Positions 8,099 to 16,746 of a stretch of DNA of 64,000 bases are shown here, one piece after another. Within the stretch, counting starts at the first letter, position 1; every line of letters begins with the position of its first letter. Source of the stretch: Amycolatopsis mongoliensis (lineage in GTDB: Bacteria > Actinomycetota > Actinomycetes > Mycobacteriales > Pseudonocardiaceae); contig NZ_CP127295.1 of assembly GCF_030285665.1 (NCBI RefSeq), positions 9,300,001 through 9,364,000 on the forward strand, in the 5' to 3' direction. The notes under the pieces were generated by a model. It was not told the DNA's origin and ran no database searches. It saw only the letters and a program-made list of their open reading frames with translations. Position numbers and translations under genes: made by a program.

Positions 8099-8733
8099 AA
8101 CACCTGAAGACGGCGACCGCCGCAGCCATGTTGACCGTGATCGCAGCGTGTTCCGCCAAAGGAGGAAGCGACGTGAAGCCGACCTTGACCGAGCAGCAGG
8201 CCGCGGAGCGGGTCGAGTCCTACATCCAGTCGGTCCTCACCGTGTTTCCGCCGGCGACCGAGCGGAAGCCGGACTCTCACAGCCGTTCCGAGTGCACCGA
8301 CCCCACTGACAATGGTCCACGCGGCCGGTTCGAAATATCGTCCGGATATCAACTCCTCGGCCTTGACCCCGCGACTTTCGACGACCATTTTGACGCGGTT
8401 GTCGGCTGGTGGAAAGCTCACGGATTCGACATTGTCACAGACCACAGGCCGAAAGATCAGTACGTCTTCGCTCGCAACAAAACCGACTCCTTCGACATGT
8501 CAATTGAGGCCAACGACCTCGGCAAGGTCTACATCGGAGCCACGTCACCGTGCGTGTGGCCCAACGGCACGCCACCTGCACAAGCAGCCGCCGGCAGCGA
8601 ACGCGACATCCCCGCAGCGGTACCGACGACGCCACCACCGGCCAAGTCGACTCGCGCACCACGCCGGCCCCGACCGGACGTCGAAGAGGAAGACTACGAC
8701 CACATCGATTGGACCGACGCCGGTCCCATGTGA
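8095..8733 (+). CDS. Putative lipoprotein of the WXG/DUF1023 operon
   Basis: Protein of 212 aa. The ATG at 8095 overlaps the previous stop (ATGA). It has a lipoprotein signal with charged MKHLK, a hydrophobic stretch and lipobox VIAAC (Cys19). The mature part has EQQAAERVESYIQSVL and a compact alpha/beta-looking domain with WWKAHGF. Two cysteines (in SECTD and SPCVW) could form a disulfide. The C-terminal tail is rich in Pro, Arg and Thr and ends with an acidic EEEDYDHIDW stretch. No known enzyme motif was seen. Gene order suggests an accessory or immunity-type partner of the hydrolase; this is inference. Confidence 0.8.
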   Translation: MKHLKTATAAAMLTVIAACSAKGGSDVKPTLTEQQAAERVESYIQSVLTVFPPATERKPDSHSRSECTDPTDNGPRGRFEISSGYQLLGLDPATFDDHFDAVVGWWKAHGFDIVTDHRPKDQYVFARNKTDSFDMSIEANDLGKVYIGATSPCVWPNGTPPAQAAAGSERDIPAAVPTTPPPAKSTRAPRRPRPDVEEEDYDHIDWTDAGPM

Positions 8734-8864
8734 ACGATCACCCACTAGCTGTTGCGGGTCATGACATTGGTGTCGGCTGACGGGGCCTGAGACTGAGGGA
8801 CGGGTATTTCGGCAGCAGGATGGGAAGTGCGACCGACACATCCGCCGACCAGAAAGACCCGTCC

Positions 8865-9148
8865 GTGTCCCACCGTAATGCCCCGTTGTCCATCGAAGGC
8901 CGCCGCCGGCTCGTGACCCGTTGCCAAACGAGCGTCCCACACCACCAGCCCACCGCCACCCCGCCGAGGTCGTGGCCCGGATCGAGCAACTCCGCCGGGT
9001 TCGGAAGTACTCCGCCCGCCGCATCGCCACCGAACTCGCCGCCGACGGCATCACGATCTCCGCCCGCACCGTCAGCCGCCATCTGCTCCACCTCGGCCTG
9101 AACCGGCGCCGCTTCATCGACCCCACAGGCGCCACCAACCGACAACCG
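8865..9148 (+). pseudogene. IS481-type transposase remnant with internal deletion
   Basis: A GTG at 8865 opens a frame starting SHRNAPLSIEGRRRLVTRCQ, the usual start of IS481-family transposases. The next recognisable part (PTPPAHRHPAEVVARIEQLR, RKYSARRIATELAADGITIS, RTVSRHLLHLGLNRRRFIDP) is in another frame, and the HTH segment that belongs between them is missing. The DDE catalytic core is absent. The fragment ends at about 9148, where recombinase sequence begins. Confidence 0.7.
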
Positions 9149-9170
9149 AGAACAACGAGCCACCGGACGC

Positions 9171-9862
9171 AGTGTGGCCGGGATCGCGCGGGAGCTGAAC
9201 GACCGCGGCGTCCCGTGCCCGTCAGGCGTCGACCGGGACCGCAACCGACACCGGACGAGGCACGAGTGGATCGTCCGGACGGTGGTCGGGATCCTCGAGA
9301 ACCCGCGCTACACCGGACGGTAGGCGTGGAGCCGGCACGGTGCCAGAACAACGGCTTCCGCCCATCACCGAGTTTCCACTCGACCGCCGGCGGCACGAGG
9401 TTGGGCCGAGTCGGAGAAGTGACACATCCGGCGCTCGTGGACGAAGCGACCTTCCTGGCGATCCAGGGCATGCGCGCGGCCCGGCCCACCAAATACGGCG
9501 GCACCAGGACGTACGTGCTGGCGGGACTCGTGCAATATCAGCTGTGCGGACGCCGACTGGACTCGCACGGGGTGAACGGCCGCCCCGGCTACCGCTGCCG
9601 GCACGGCCACACCAGCGCCCGCAACCGCCCACCAGAACTCGCCAAGAACGTCTACGTCCGCGAAGACCACCTACTCGACGATCTCCGCACCCGGTTCCCC
9701 GAGACGACCGATGAGGATGGTTCCACGATCGCGGAGTATCTGAGAACGAACTGTCTGACGATCAGCTGCGGCGGTCCCACGCAAGAAGTCAAACCCTACG
9801 ATCCGCAACTCATACGAACCGCTGCAGCCGAAGCCACCGGAGGGCAGCTGTTGCTACTCTGA
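9171..9862 (+). pseudogene. Large serine recombinase remnant with stop and frameshift
   Basis: From 9171 one frame reads SVAGIARELNDRGVPCPSG and HEWIVRTVVGILENPRYTG, then meets an in-frame TAG at 9321. From about 9420 a second frame reads THPALVDEATFLAIQGMRAA, YVLAGLVQYQLCGRRLDSHG, YRCRHGHTS and NVYVREDHLLDD. Both parts align to the gene at 23.4-24.7 kb. The N-terminal catalytic domain is missing and one zinc-ribbon Cys is lost (QYQLC for an expected CxxC). This is a dead copy fused to an IS481 remnant. Confidence 0.8.
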
Positions 9863-10827
9863 CCTGGCCGCGACGCGCGGCTCTATGGGGTAATTGAGTG
9901 TCCGATATAACCCCACCCTGAAGTTCGCCACCGACCTGCAGCTTGAGTGAGCCGCCTCGGCACGGGAAATCTCCCACGTCTGCGTGTTCAAAGGGGGACT
10001 TGAACCCCCACGCGTGGGATATCTCCCGTGTATGGGGAGATCATGCGTTAATGGTAACGCAGAGTCACAACTCTCGCACCTACCCACCGGACGAGGGCCG
10101 ACTCGCCGACAGCGCCCTCATACGCCGGGTGCCGCATGCCCGGAACCGAAATCAAGCGATCCTCGTGACCCGCGCGCGGGGATGATCGACCGCTGCGCCC
10201 TCGGCACAGGCGCCGACTTTGACTCCCCGTGCAGTGGCACCCAACCGGCACCACCCCGAAATCCCGGGTCGCCGCGGCATCTGCGGACGGCTAGCCTGGC
10301 GCCATACACGCCCGGTCCTCGTAGGCCGGGTTACTTTCCCGAACCTGCTACGCCTGGTCGTCGGCGACGCGGACGAGGTGCCCCTCGTCGATCATCCGGG
10401 CCAGCCGGCTCTGGACGTTGTGCGTCGGATGCATGTGGGCCTCGCGGGCGGCGAACATGCTGGACCGCCCTCACAGCGAGCCACTCCGGGCACCTGGCAC
10501 GCCTGACCTCCATCCGAAGGCTTGGCTGTGTAGCCGGGGCGCCGTCGGGAAGACCAGGCCATAAATGGGCGCGAACTCAGACGTCGGACCAAGGTATCAA
10601 GCTCGACCCTGGCGACCCTCGACACCGGCCGTGGCTCCGTCATCAGGCGAAAGCTGAACCGAACAAACTGGACGATGGGCTGTAACCGAACTGCTGTCAT
10701 GAACGACTTCTTCTTAGCTGAGCCGAAACGTTCCGCGCCGGGAGGCGTAGGCGTCTCCGGCAATTGTGACCAGGCTGAGGAAGGCTTCCTCGTCGGAACA
10801 CCCTCTTTTGCGTGAAGGAAGATCCAC
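9863..10827. other. Stretch without a recognisable gene; contains hairpin repeat
   Basis: No convincing coding region. It holds TGGGGTAAT...TGTCCGA (9886-9905, 17 of 20 bases shared with 24694-24713), a 14-bp word shared with 5949-5962, and the structured repeat at 9997-10079. A short minus-strand frame around 10395-10460 (NVQSRLARMIDEGHLVRV) may be a remnant of a DNA-binding protein but is too short to name. Confidence 0.5.
9997..10079 (-). repeat. Hairpin-rich repeat, copy 1 (tRNA T-arm-like)
   Basis: An 83-bp segment that recurs without gaps at 24714-24796 (71 of 83 identical by eye). It holds ATCTCCC-N7-GGGAGAT (10021-10041) and AGAGT-CACA-ACTCT (10061-10074). With four bases to its left, GGGGG-N7-CCCCC (9993-10009) reads on the minus strand as a complete tRNA T-arm with loop TTCAAGT. 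A full cloverleaf was not found. Both copies follow a serine-recombinase 3' end. Confidence 0.6.
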
Positions 10828-11403
10828 ATGGCCATGCCCGTTTACCCCCAGCCGCAGCCGCCGAAGCGCCGCTGGCGCGGCCGGACGGTCGTCTTGGCTC
10901 TACTCGGCGTGTTCGCGGTGCTGGTGATCGCCGCGATCGTGGCGGCGCCGAAGAAGGCTGACACCCCGACCGGCAGTGTCGCCCCGTTCAGCGCGAACAC
11001 GGAGGCGGCGGCCGTCGCGCCGACGACCACCGCCACGGAGCCGCCTGCGTCGGTATCGGTCGCCTCGCCGACCACGACGGAGCAGAAGTTCCCACCGCAG
11101 GTCACGCTGGCCCGCACCTCCGCCCAGAACTATCTCAGCTTCGCCGCGTTCTCGCGCAACGGCCTGATCCGGCAGCTGTCCTCGTCGGCCGGTGACGGAT
11201 ACCCGAAGGACGTCGCAACTCAAGCGGTGGACAGCTTGGGCGTCGACTGGAACGAGCAGGCGGTCAAGTCGGCGGAAAACTACCTGTCCTTCACGTCGTT
11301 CTCGTGCTCGGGGTTGAAGCAGCAGCTGTCGTCGAGTGCCGGCGAAGGCTTCACGAAGGCGGAGGCCGCGTACGGGGCGAGCCGGACCGACGCCTGCAAG
11401 TGA
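10828..11403 (+). CDS. Ltp-family surface protein with two C-terminal repeats
   Basis: Protein of 191 aa. ATG at 10828, GAAGGAAG upstream. Order: short Pro-rich cytosolic start, basic patch KRRWRGR, one membrane anchor (VVLALLGVFAVLVIAAIVA), a Thr/Ala/Pro-rich stalk (about 45-88), then two repeats of an Ltp-type helix-hairpin: SAQNYLSFAAFSRNGLIRQL and SAENYLSFTSFSCSGLKQQL, each followed by SSSAGxGxxK. Ltp domains occur in actinobacterial surface proteins and in a streptococcal phage lipoprotein that blocks superinfection. There is no lipobox here; the anchor is a plain helix. The gene stands alone. Confidence 0.85.
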   Translation: MAMPVYPQPQPPKRRWRGRTVVLALLGVFAVLVIAAIVAAPKKADTPTGSVAPFSANTEAAAVAPTTTATEPPASVSVASPTTTEQKFPPQVTLARTSAQNYLSFAAFSRNGLIRQLSSSAGDGYPKDVATQAVDSLGVDWNEQAVKSAENYLSFTSFSCSGLKQQLSSSAGEGFTKAEAAYGASRTDACK

Positions 11404-11803
11404 CCGACTGGCCGCGTTCTGCCCACCTCCTACGACCTATCGGCCTGCTGCCGACGCGAAGATCAACACTCTTCCAGCGGAGCTGAAACTACTTCGTAGG
11501 AGCTTGGGCGTCCAGGCGAAGAACCTGCTTGCAGCAGGAGATCCTGAGATTGCGGATCACCGTCGGTTTCTCGGCCAGCGAGACTGCAGAACCGTGGGGA
11601 TCTCTCCCGGCAGCGTCCGGATCACCCGCTAACGCCGGTGGGCCGCGCCTCGGCCGATGACCGGCCCGCCGCCGCGCTCCTCTACGAAGCGCATGCGCCG
11701 ATGAACAACCGAGGTGCCGGCCCCACCGCAGCCGGCACCCCACCACCAACGTCCGGATCTCCGACCTGCAGAGAACGAGCAGCTCCGCGGTACCGGCCCG
11801 GTC
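11404..11803. other. Stretch without a recognisable gene
   Basis: Nothing I can name on either strand. It ends in the putative leaderless promoter of the FUSC-family gene. Confidence 0.5.
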
Positions 11804-11809
11804 TATGCT
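11804..11809 (+). promoter_or_regulatory. Putative -10 element of a leaderless transcript
   Basis: TATGCT followed by exactly six bases and then the GTG at 11816, with no Shine-Dalgarno sequence. The same layout occurs before the genes starting at 22896 and 48725. Confidence 0.45.
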
Positions 11810-11815
11810 CTGCCG

Positions 11816-13963
11816 GTGGCGATCGACTCCCCCGCGCTGAAGACCCGCCTGGCACGGCCCAGGGACTGGGTTCCACAGTGGTCCACGCCCGCCGCTCTGC
11901 GCGCAGTCCGCGCCACCCTCGTGGTGCCCGCGCTGTTCGCGTTCAGCATCAAGGTGCTCGGCGACCTGCAGGTGGCCACGTTCGCCGCGTTCGGCGGGTT
12001 TGCCACGCTGGTCCTGGCATCGTTCGGCGGCGACCGGGCGGATAAGCTGCGAGCCCACTTCGGGCTCGCCGTCACCGGCAGCGTCCTGCTCGTCGTCGGT
12101 ACCGCCGCCAGCGCGTCGCTGCCACTGGCGGCCGTGGTGACGCTGATCGTCACCTTCCTGGTGCTCTTCGGCGGCGTCGCGGGACCGAACGCGGCCTCGG
12201 GCGGCACCGCCGCCCTGCTCGCCTACGTTCTCCCGGCCGCCTCACCCGGCACCATGAGCATGGTGCCCGCCCGCCTCGGCGGCTGGTGGCTGGCGTCGGT
12301 GGTGGGCACGGCCGCCGTCCTGCTGCTGTCGCCGCGGTCCCCCGCGACGGCCCTGCGCGACGCGACGGCCCGCGCCGCCGGCACCATGGCCGATTACCTC
12401 GACGCTGCCCTGCGCGGCGACCCCGGTGTGAGCACCGCGCGTGAGGCGGCCATCGAAGCCAAACACCGCCTGATCGACGAGTTCACCGCGACGCCGTACC
12501 GCCCCACCGGCCTGGCCGCCGCCGACCAGGCCCTCAACAGCCTGGTCGGGTTGCTCGAGTGGTGCGGTTCGGTCATCGCCGACGCCTTGCACGAGTACCC
12601 GGACCTCAGCGGGGCACCCGAGGTCGAGCGCAAGCTGCTCGCCGACGCCACCGCCGGCCTGCGAACGATCGACCGGTTGCTCTCCGGTGAACCGGCCACG
12701 CCCGATCCGGAGGAACTCGAACGGAGCGTCCAGCGGAGCGTGGAATGGCTCCGCGACCTGAGCTCCGACGACCCGCGCTACGCCGACGCGGTGCACCTGT
12801 CCTTTCACGCCCGCACGACGGCCTTCGCCGTCGGCACTGCGATCGTGGAGGCGCTCGCCGCGACTCCCGGCCGGGCGCGCCTCATCCGGCCCGGCGGCCT
12901 CTCCTTGGCCGCACTGACCCGGGTCGCGTCCCCCCAGGCCAGCATCCGGTCCGTCTGGTTCGTCAACAGCCTCCGCGGCGCCGCGGCGCTGACCGCGGCC
13001 GTGGTCGTCGCCGGGGTGAGCGGCGTCGAGCACGGGTTCTGGGTCGTGCTCGGGACGTTGTCGGTACTGCGCGGCAACGCGGCGGCGACCGGGTCGACCG
13101 CCCTGCGCGCCTTGGCGGGGACCGCACTGGGTGTCGTCATCGGCGCACTGCTGTTGCTGGTCATCGGCACCAGCGCACCCGCGCTGTGGATCGCTCTCCC
13201 GGTCGCGGTGCTGGTCGCCGCCTACGCACCGGGTGCCCTGCCCTTCACAGCCGGCCAGGCAGCCTTCACCTTGACGGTGTCGGTGCTGTTCAACCTGCTC
13301 GCCCCGGCCGGGTGGCAGATCGGGGTCGTGCGGATCGAAGACGTCGCGATCGGCTGTGCGGTGAGCCTCGTAGTAGGCGCGCTGTTCTGGCCCCGCGGCG
13401 CCGGAGCCGTGGTCGCCGACGACCTCGCCGACGCGTTCCGCACAGGTGGCGCGTACCTGGCCGCAGCCGCGAACTGGGCGCTGGGCCTGCGCCACGAACC
13501 GCCCGCGCCGGCTGCGGCGAGCGCGGCCGGCGCCCGGCTCGACGACGCCCTGCGCGGATTCCTCAGCGAACAGGGCACCAAGCACGTGCCCAAGCCCGAC
13601 CTGTGGCGGCTGGTCATGGGGACGATCCGGGCCCGGCTGACCGCGCACTCCCTGGCCGGCCTGCCCAACCCCCACGCCGACCCGGACCCGTTCCGCCGGA
13701 TGCTCGGCGAACAGGCGGGCCAGCTCGCCGCCTGGTACGACCACCTGGCCTCCCGCCTGGACCGCACCGACCACGGCGACGTGCCCATGCTCGCCCCACC
13801 CGAGTTCGCCGACCCCCTCCAGACCCACGGCACCTCGGTCCGCGACCTCGCCTGCGCACTCTGGGTCCACGAGCACATCAAGCACATCACGCCCCGGCTC
13901 GCCGAACTCGTCGAGCCGGCCGGCGTGGTGGCGGCCCAACGCCACCGGCCCTGGTGGCGATAG
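11816..13963 (+). CDS. FUSC-family inner-membrane protein (putative aromatic acid exporter)
   Basis: Protein of 715 aa. The GTG at 11816 is preferred: the frame is open to 11714 but that stretch is low-complexity, and family similarity starts just after 11816. The FUSC layout is clear: a first hydrophobic block (about 45-190, ALFAFSIKVLGDLQVATFAA, LPLAAVVTLIVTFLVLFGG), a cytosolic helical region (200-370), a second block (about 375-530, GFWVVLGTLSVLRGNAAATG then GTALGVVIGALLLLVIG), and a helical C-terminal tail. This duplicated arrangement is typical of YccC/AaeB-like proteins linked to export of aromatic carboxylates. The gene is alone and its substrate is unknown. Confidence 0.85.
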   Translation: MAIDSPALKTRLARPRDWVPQWSTPAALRAVRATLVVPALFAFSIKVLGDLQVATFAAFGGFATLVLASFGGDRADKLRAHFGLAVTGSVLLVVGTAASASLPLAAVVTLIVTFLVLFGGVAGPNAASGGTAALLAYVLPAASPGTMSMVPARLGGWWLASVVGTAAVLLLSPRSPATALRDATARAAGTMADYLDAALRGDPGVSTAREAAIEAKHRLIDEFTATPYRPTGLAAADQALNSLVGLLEWCGSVIADALHEYPDLSGAPEVERKLLADATAGLRTIDRLLSGEPATPDPEELERSVQRSVEWLRDLSSDDPRYADAVHLSFHARTTAFAVGTAIVEALAATPGRARLIRPGGLSLAALTRVASPQASIRSVWFVNSLRGAAALTAAVVVAGVSGVEHGFWVVLGTLSVLRGNAAATGSTALRALAGTALGVVIGALLLLVIGTSAPALWIALPVAVLVAAYAPGALPFTAGQAAFTLTVSVLFNLLAPAGWQIGVVRIEDVAIGCAVSLVVGALFWPRGAGAVVADDLADAFRTGGAYLAAAANWALGLRHEPPAPAAASAAGARLDDALRGFLSEQGTKHVPKPDLWRLVMGTIRARLTAHSLAGLPNPHADPDPFRRMLGEQAGQLAAWYDHLASRLDRTDHGDVPMLAPPEFADPLQTHGTSVRDLACALWVHEHIKHITPRLAELVEPAGVVAAQRHRPWWR

Positions 13964-14134
13964 CTCACCGCGATCGGGATCAGTCGCGGGCAGCCTCGTC
14001 GAGTGCGCCGTGCAACCCGCCGCCCGGGCGCACGCCAGGAGACCCTCCGCCGTGCCGCGTCGGCTCGGCCAAGGGCCGGGTGGCCGAGCTGCGGACTACA
14101 CGACTGCTCTCCAGCACTTCCGGCAGGAAACCTC

Positions 14135-14539
14135 ATGGCGGAGCCGGAACAGCTGCGACTGGCCGTGGCACAGACCGTTCTGCGCGAAGATCCCCGCGAC
14201 AGCGCAGGGCTGCGGGACAGTGGGCGCGACATACGCCGGCTGATGCGCAAGGCCCACGAGGCGGGCGCCGCACTCGTGCACTTTCCCGAAGGCGTGACCT
14301 GTTCTCCCCACAAGCGGGTCATGTCCGTCGAGGGCCCCGACAAGGTCGGGCCGGCGGACTGGAACCGGTTCGAGTGGAATGTGCTGCGACAGGAGTTGGC
14401 CGCGATTGCAGAAGCGGCCCGAGCGCTCAGGCTCTGGACTGTTCTGGGGTCGGTGCATCGCCTGACACCGCCGCACCGCCCGCACAACAGCTTGTACGTG
14501 ATCTCCGACCGGGGCGAGGTGGTCACGCGTTACGTCAGG
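14135..14539 (+). pseudogene. Carbon-nitrogen hydrolase (nitrilase family) N-terminal remnant
   Basis: From an ATG at 14135 (AGGAAA upstream) the product starts LRLAVAQTVLRED and continues with AHEAGAALVHFPEGVTCSP, where Glu in FPEG is the first catalytic residue of the nitrilase triad, then LWTVLGSVHRLTPPHRPHNS and LYVISDRGEVVTRYVR. The Lys and Cys of the triad would come later, but family similarity stops at 14539, where an antisense GH12-like remnant begins. About 135 of an expected 260-300 residues remain, so it is inactive. Confidence 0.8.
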
Positions 14540-14718
14540 CACTGCTGTGCGGTGGAATCCACTCGTCGGCCTGGATCGTGTAGTCCCCGGCGGCGATCGT
14601 CCCCGGTCTGGGAACAGGTCGTCGTGGCCGCCTCGGCGACCGGCGCGGCGATCCCGAGGGCCGTCGTGACGGCGGCGACCGCCAGTGCCGCCACGAATCC
14701 GCGAAAGTTTCGGGACAT
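14533..14718 (-). pseudogene. Secreted GH12-like endoglucanase N-terminal remnant
   Basis: From ATG 14718: a signal peptide (MSRNFRGFVAALAVAAVTTA, then APVAEA), followed by ATTTCSQTG. The reading then passes through two opposite frameshifts: an extra G in the C-run at 14601-14604 and a missing base near 14555-14565. Between them another frame reads TIAAGDYTIQADEW, and after them STAQQCLT returns. Joined, this gives the TxTC...G.YTIQ..EW.S.AQQC pattern of GH12 cellulases. It ends at the nitrilase junction, where seven bases (14533-14539) fit both genes. Confidence 0.6.
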
Positions 14719-14925
14719 TCGAGTGCCGTCCTTGGGGAAGTCCACCGGGCCGACCCGGCCTGAAAGTTACATCCGGAAAGCACAGCCCGGCGACCGGGCG
14801 GAGCCGAAACCCTTGCCTCGAAACGGGATCGGCTGCTAACGATGGTAATCGACCAGGCCGGGGATTTCGCCGAAACCCAGCGGGCACCAAGGTGATCCCC
14901 ACCGACACTCTGTGACGGAGATCCG

Positions 14926-15210
14926 ATGTCCTTGCTCCTCCCCGGCCGGCGAAGGGCACGGCTCACCGCCGTTTCCCTGCTCGCCGCCACCATGACCGCA
15001 GCCACGTTCGTCCCGTCCGCGTGGGCCGGCCCGCAGCCGGCCGCGGCCGCGCTGCCGGTCTACCGCGACACCCACTACAGCTTCGCCGAACGGGCCGCCG
15101 ACCTCGTCTCCCGGATGACGCTGCCCGAGAAGGTGCTGCAGCTGCAGGCTGAGGTTCACCCCGAACGGTGGATAGGGGCTTACGAGGGATCAGGCAGCCG
15201 TGCGAAGTGA
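14926..15210 (+). pseudogene. Glycoside hydrolase family 3 remnant, secretion signal and start only
   Basis: ATG at 14926 with GGAG upstream. It encodes a Sec signal (RRRARL, LLAATMTAATFVPSAWA) and then YRDTHYSFAERAADLVSRMT and LPEKVLQLQ, the standard N-terminus of secreted GH3 beta-glucosidases and beta-xylosidases. Similarity ends near 15155 and the frame stops at 15210, leaving about 75 of more than 700 residues. It lies beside the GH12-like remnant, which suggests a former plant-polysaccharide locus. Confidence 0.8.
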
Positions 15211-15654
15211 CTGCTGGCCCGACTTCGCTTAGCCAGAAATATCGGACGTGAGCGCCGCTGCCGCCGAATCAAAGCAACGGGACACCTAACGCCAAAGCGG
15301 ACATACGTGGCCGAATCCCTACGAACTGGCGCTGTTCACCAACGGTCCTACCTCCGGTATACCGTGCAACGCTCCATCGTTCGGAGCGACGACGAACGAT
15401 TACAACTCAATGGAGTAGAAGGCCGGCACGCGGGAGCTCGTCTCCAGGACATATCTGTCCGCGCGGAAGACCCCTGGTTCGCGACGACGATCTGCACAGG
15501 CCATCGGCGCGGAGGCAGACGCATGGTGTCAGCAGTTGGGTTCGCCTCGATGCCACGACGTACGCCGTCATCCACCTTCGTCATGGTGAATTCCCTGCAC
15601 GACACCGAGGCGGCCAAGCACACGCTGCTGCCGGCCACCGCGGCCCTGCGCACC
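15211..15654. other. Degenerate stretch, no gene named
   Basis: A plus-strand frame from about 15314 reads NPYELALFTNG and NDYNSME, meets TAG at 15416, then continues RELVSRTYLSARKTPGSRRR and AEADAWCQQLG to about 15560. It looks like the end of a decayed gene, possibly a toxin or enzyme domain, but I cannot assign it. Confidence 0.4.
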
Positions 15655-15797
15655 GCCTTCGCCTGAACCATCTGACCGACCTCACCGTCGTCACCTACCC
15701 GGACGCCCGCCACGAGATCCTCAACGAAACCACCCGCGCCGAGATCACCACCGCCATGCTCGACTGGCTCCGCACCCACCACCTCACCACCACCTGA
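15655..15797 (+). pseudogene. Alpha/beta hydrolase C-terminal remnant
   Basis: The frame reads LNHLTDLTVVTYPDARHEIL, NETTRAEITTAMLDWLRTHH and stops at 15797. DARHE with following NET is the catalytic-His region at the end of monoacylglycerol-lipase-like hydrolases. The rest of the gene is missing. It ends 27 bases before the stop of the opposite-strand ABM-like gene. Confidence 0.6.
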
Positions 15798-15824
15798 TCC
15801 CGGGCCCGTCCCGGTCGTGCGGGA

Positions 15825-16616
15825 TTACGCCGGGTTCTCCGCGACGGCGAGGTAGTCCGTGTAGATCTGCGGTGAGCCAGAGAACGAGGCCAGCTGCTTC
15901 CACTCCTCGTACATCTGCTTGGTGTCGCGGTGGGCGGACGCGAACTCCGCGGCCTCGCCGGTGGCGATGTCGGGCTCGGGGTAGAAGACGTCCAACGCGT
16001 CCAGGCTCGCGATCTCCATCATCATCACGTACTGGTCGAGGCGGTTGCCCCGCTCGCCCTTGAGCACGTGGAACCGCCAGTCCGGGTAGTCGTCGATCCG
16101 GTGGTGGTTCTCGGCGATGAAGCGATCGAACACCTCCTCGGTCACACCGGCGCGCAACGCCAGGTTGTGGATCCCGACGACCCGGGCGACGGGCTCCTCC
16201 CCCGGGCGGTCACGGTAGCGGGGGCCGGGCGTGACCGTGCTCCGCGGGTTGTCGGCCAGCAGCCGGTAGTCGGTGAACAACGTCGGCAGCTCACCGAACG
16301 TGCCCAGCCGCCGCCACCGCGCCAGCACCACCTCCGCCTCCGGGTGCCGCGCCCAGAACAGCCGGGCCAGCTCGGTCTGCTCACCCCGGGCCGTGACGTA
16401 GCGGTCGCGCTGCTCGGCGCTCTCGATCTCGTACAACATCAGGTACTGCCCGGTCCGCTCTCCGCGCAACCCGCGCAGCAGAGTCCACCGCCACCCCGGG
16501 TACAAGGGCAGGTGAACGCCTTCACCACGCACGAAGGTCTCGAACTCTTCCGGCGTAACACCAGCCTCCGTGTCGATAGCGATGTACTGGAAGGTGAACA
16601 CCGACGAGCGTCCCAT
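15825..16616 (-). CDS. Two-domain ABM/EthD-like protein, internal duplication
   Basis: Protein of 263 aa made of two tandem ferredoxin-like (dimeric alpha-beta barrel) domains. The first (about 1-125) has VTPEEFETFVRGEGVHLPLY, GQYLMLYEIESAEQRDRYVT and LGTFGELPTLFTDYRLLADN. The second (about 140-263) has VTEEVFDRFIAENHHRIDDY, DQYVMMMEIASLDALDVFYP and LASFSGSPQIYTDYLAVAEN. The parallel motifs show a gene-internal duplication. ABM and EthD domains are found in small monooxygenases and heme- or quinone-handling proteins; no catalytic residue can be named. The ATG at 16616 has only a weak ribosome site. The gene is isolated among remnants. Confidence 0.75.
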   Translation of the reverse strand: MGRSSVFTFQYIAIDTEAGVTPEEFETFVRGEGVHLPLYPGWRWTLLRGLRGERTGQYLMLYEIESAEQRDRYVTARGEQTELARLFWARHPEAEVVLARWRRLGTFGELPTLFTDYRLLADNPRSTVTPGPRYRDRPGEEPVARVVGIHNLALRAGVTEEVFDRFIAENHHRIDDYPDWRFHVLKGERGNRLDQYVMMMEIASLDALDVFYPEPDIATGEAAEFASAHRDTKQMYEEWKQLASFSGSPQIYTDYLAVAENPA

Positions 16617-16746
16617 TGCGCGTCCAATCCTCGGGCCGGGAAAGGGATCGCGCGTCCGACAAGCACGACTCCCCGCACCACATCCTGCCCGCTCCAAAGC
16701 AACGGTGCCCGCGAACCCTCCCCGCTGAACGCGATCCGACGTGCCC

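Noticed and set aside
9993..10079. tRNA gene on the minus strand
   Set aside because: A T-arm and an arm with a seven-base loop are present, but the loop lacks U33, and no acceptor stem or D-arm could be paired. Reported as a repeat instead.
12242..13945. Long minus-strand frame under the FUSC-family gene
   Set aside because: The plus strand has clear membrane blocks and family motifs; the antisense product has none.
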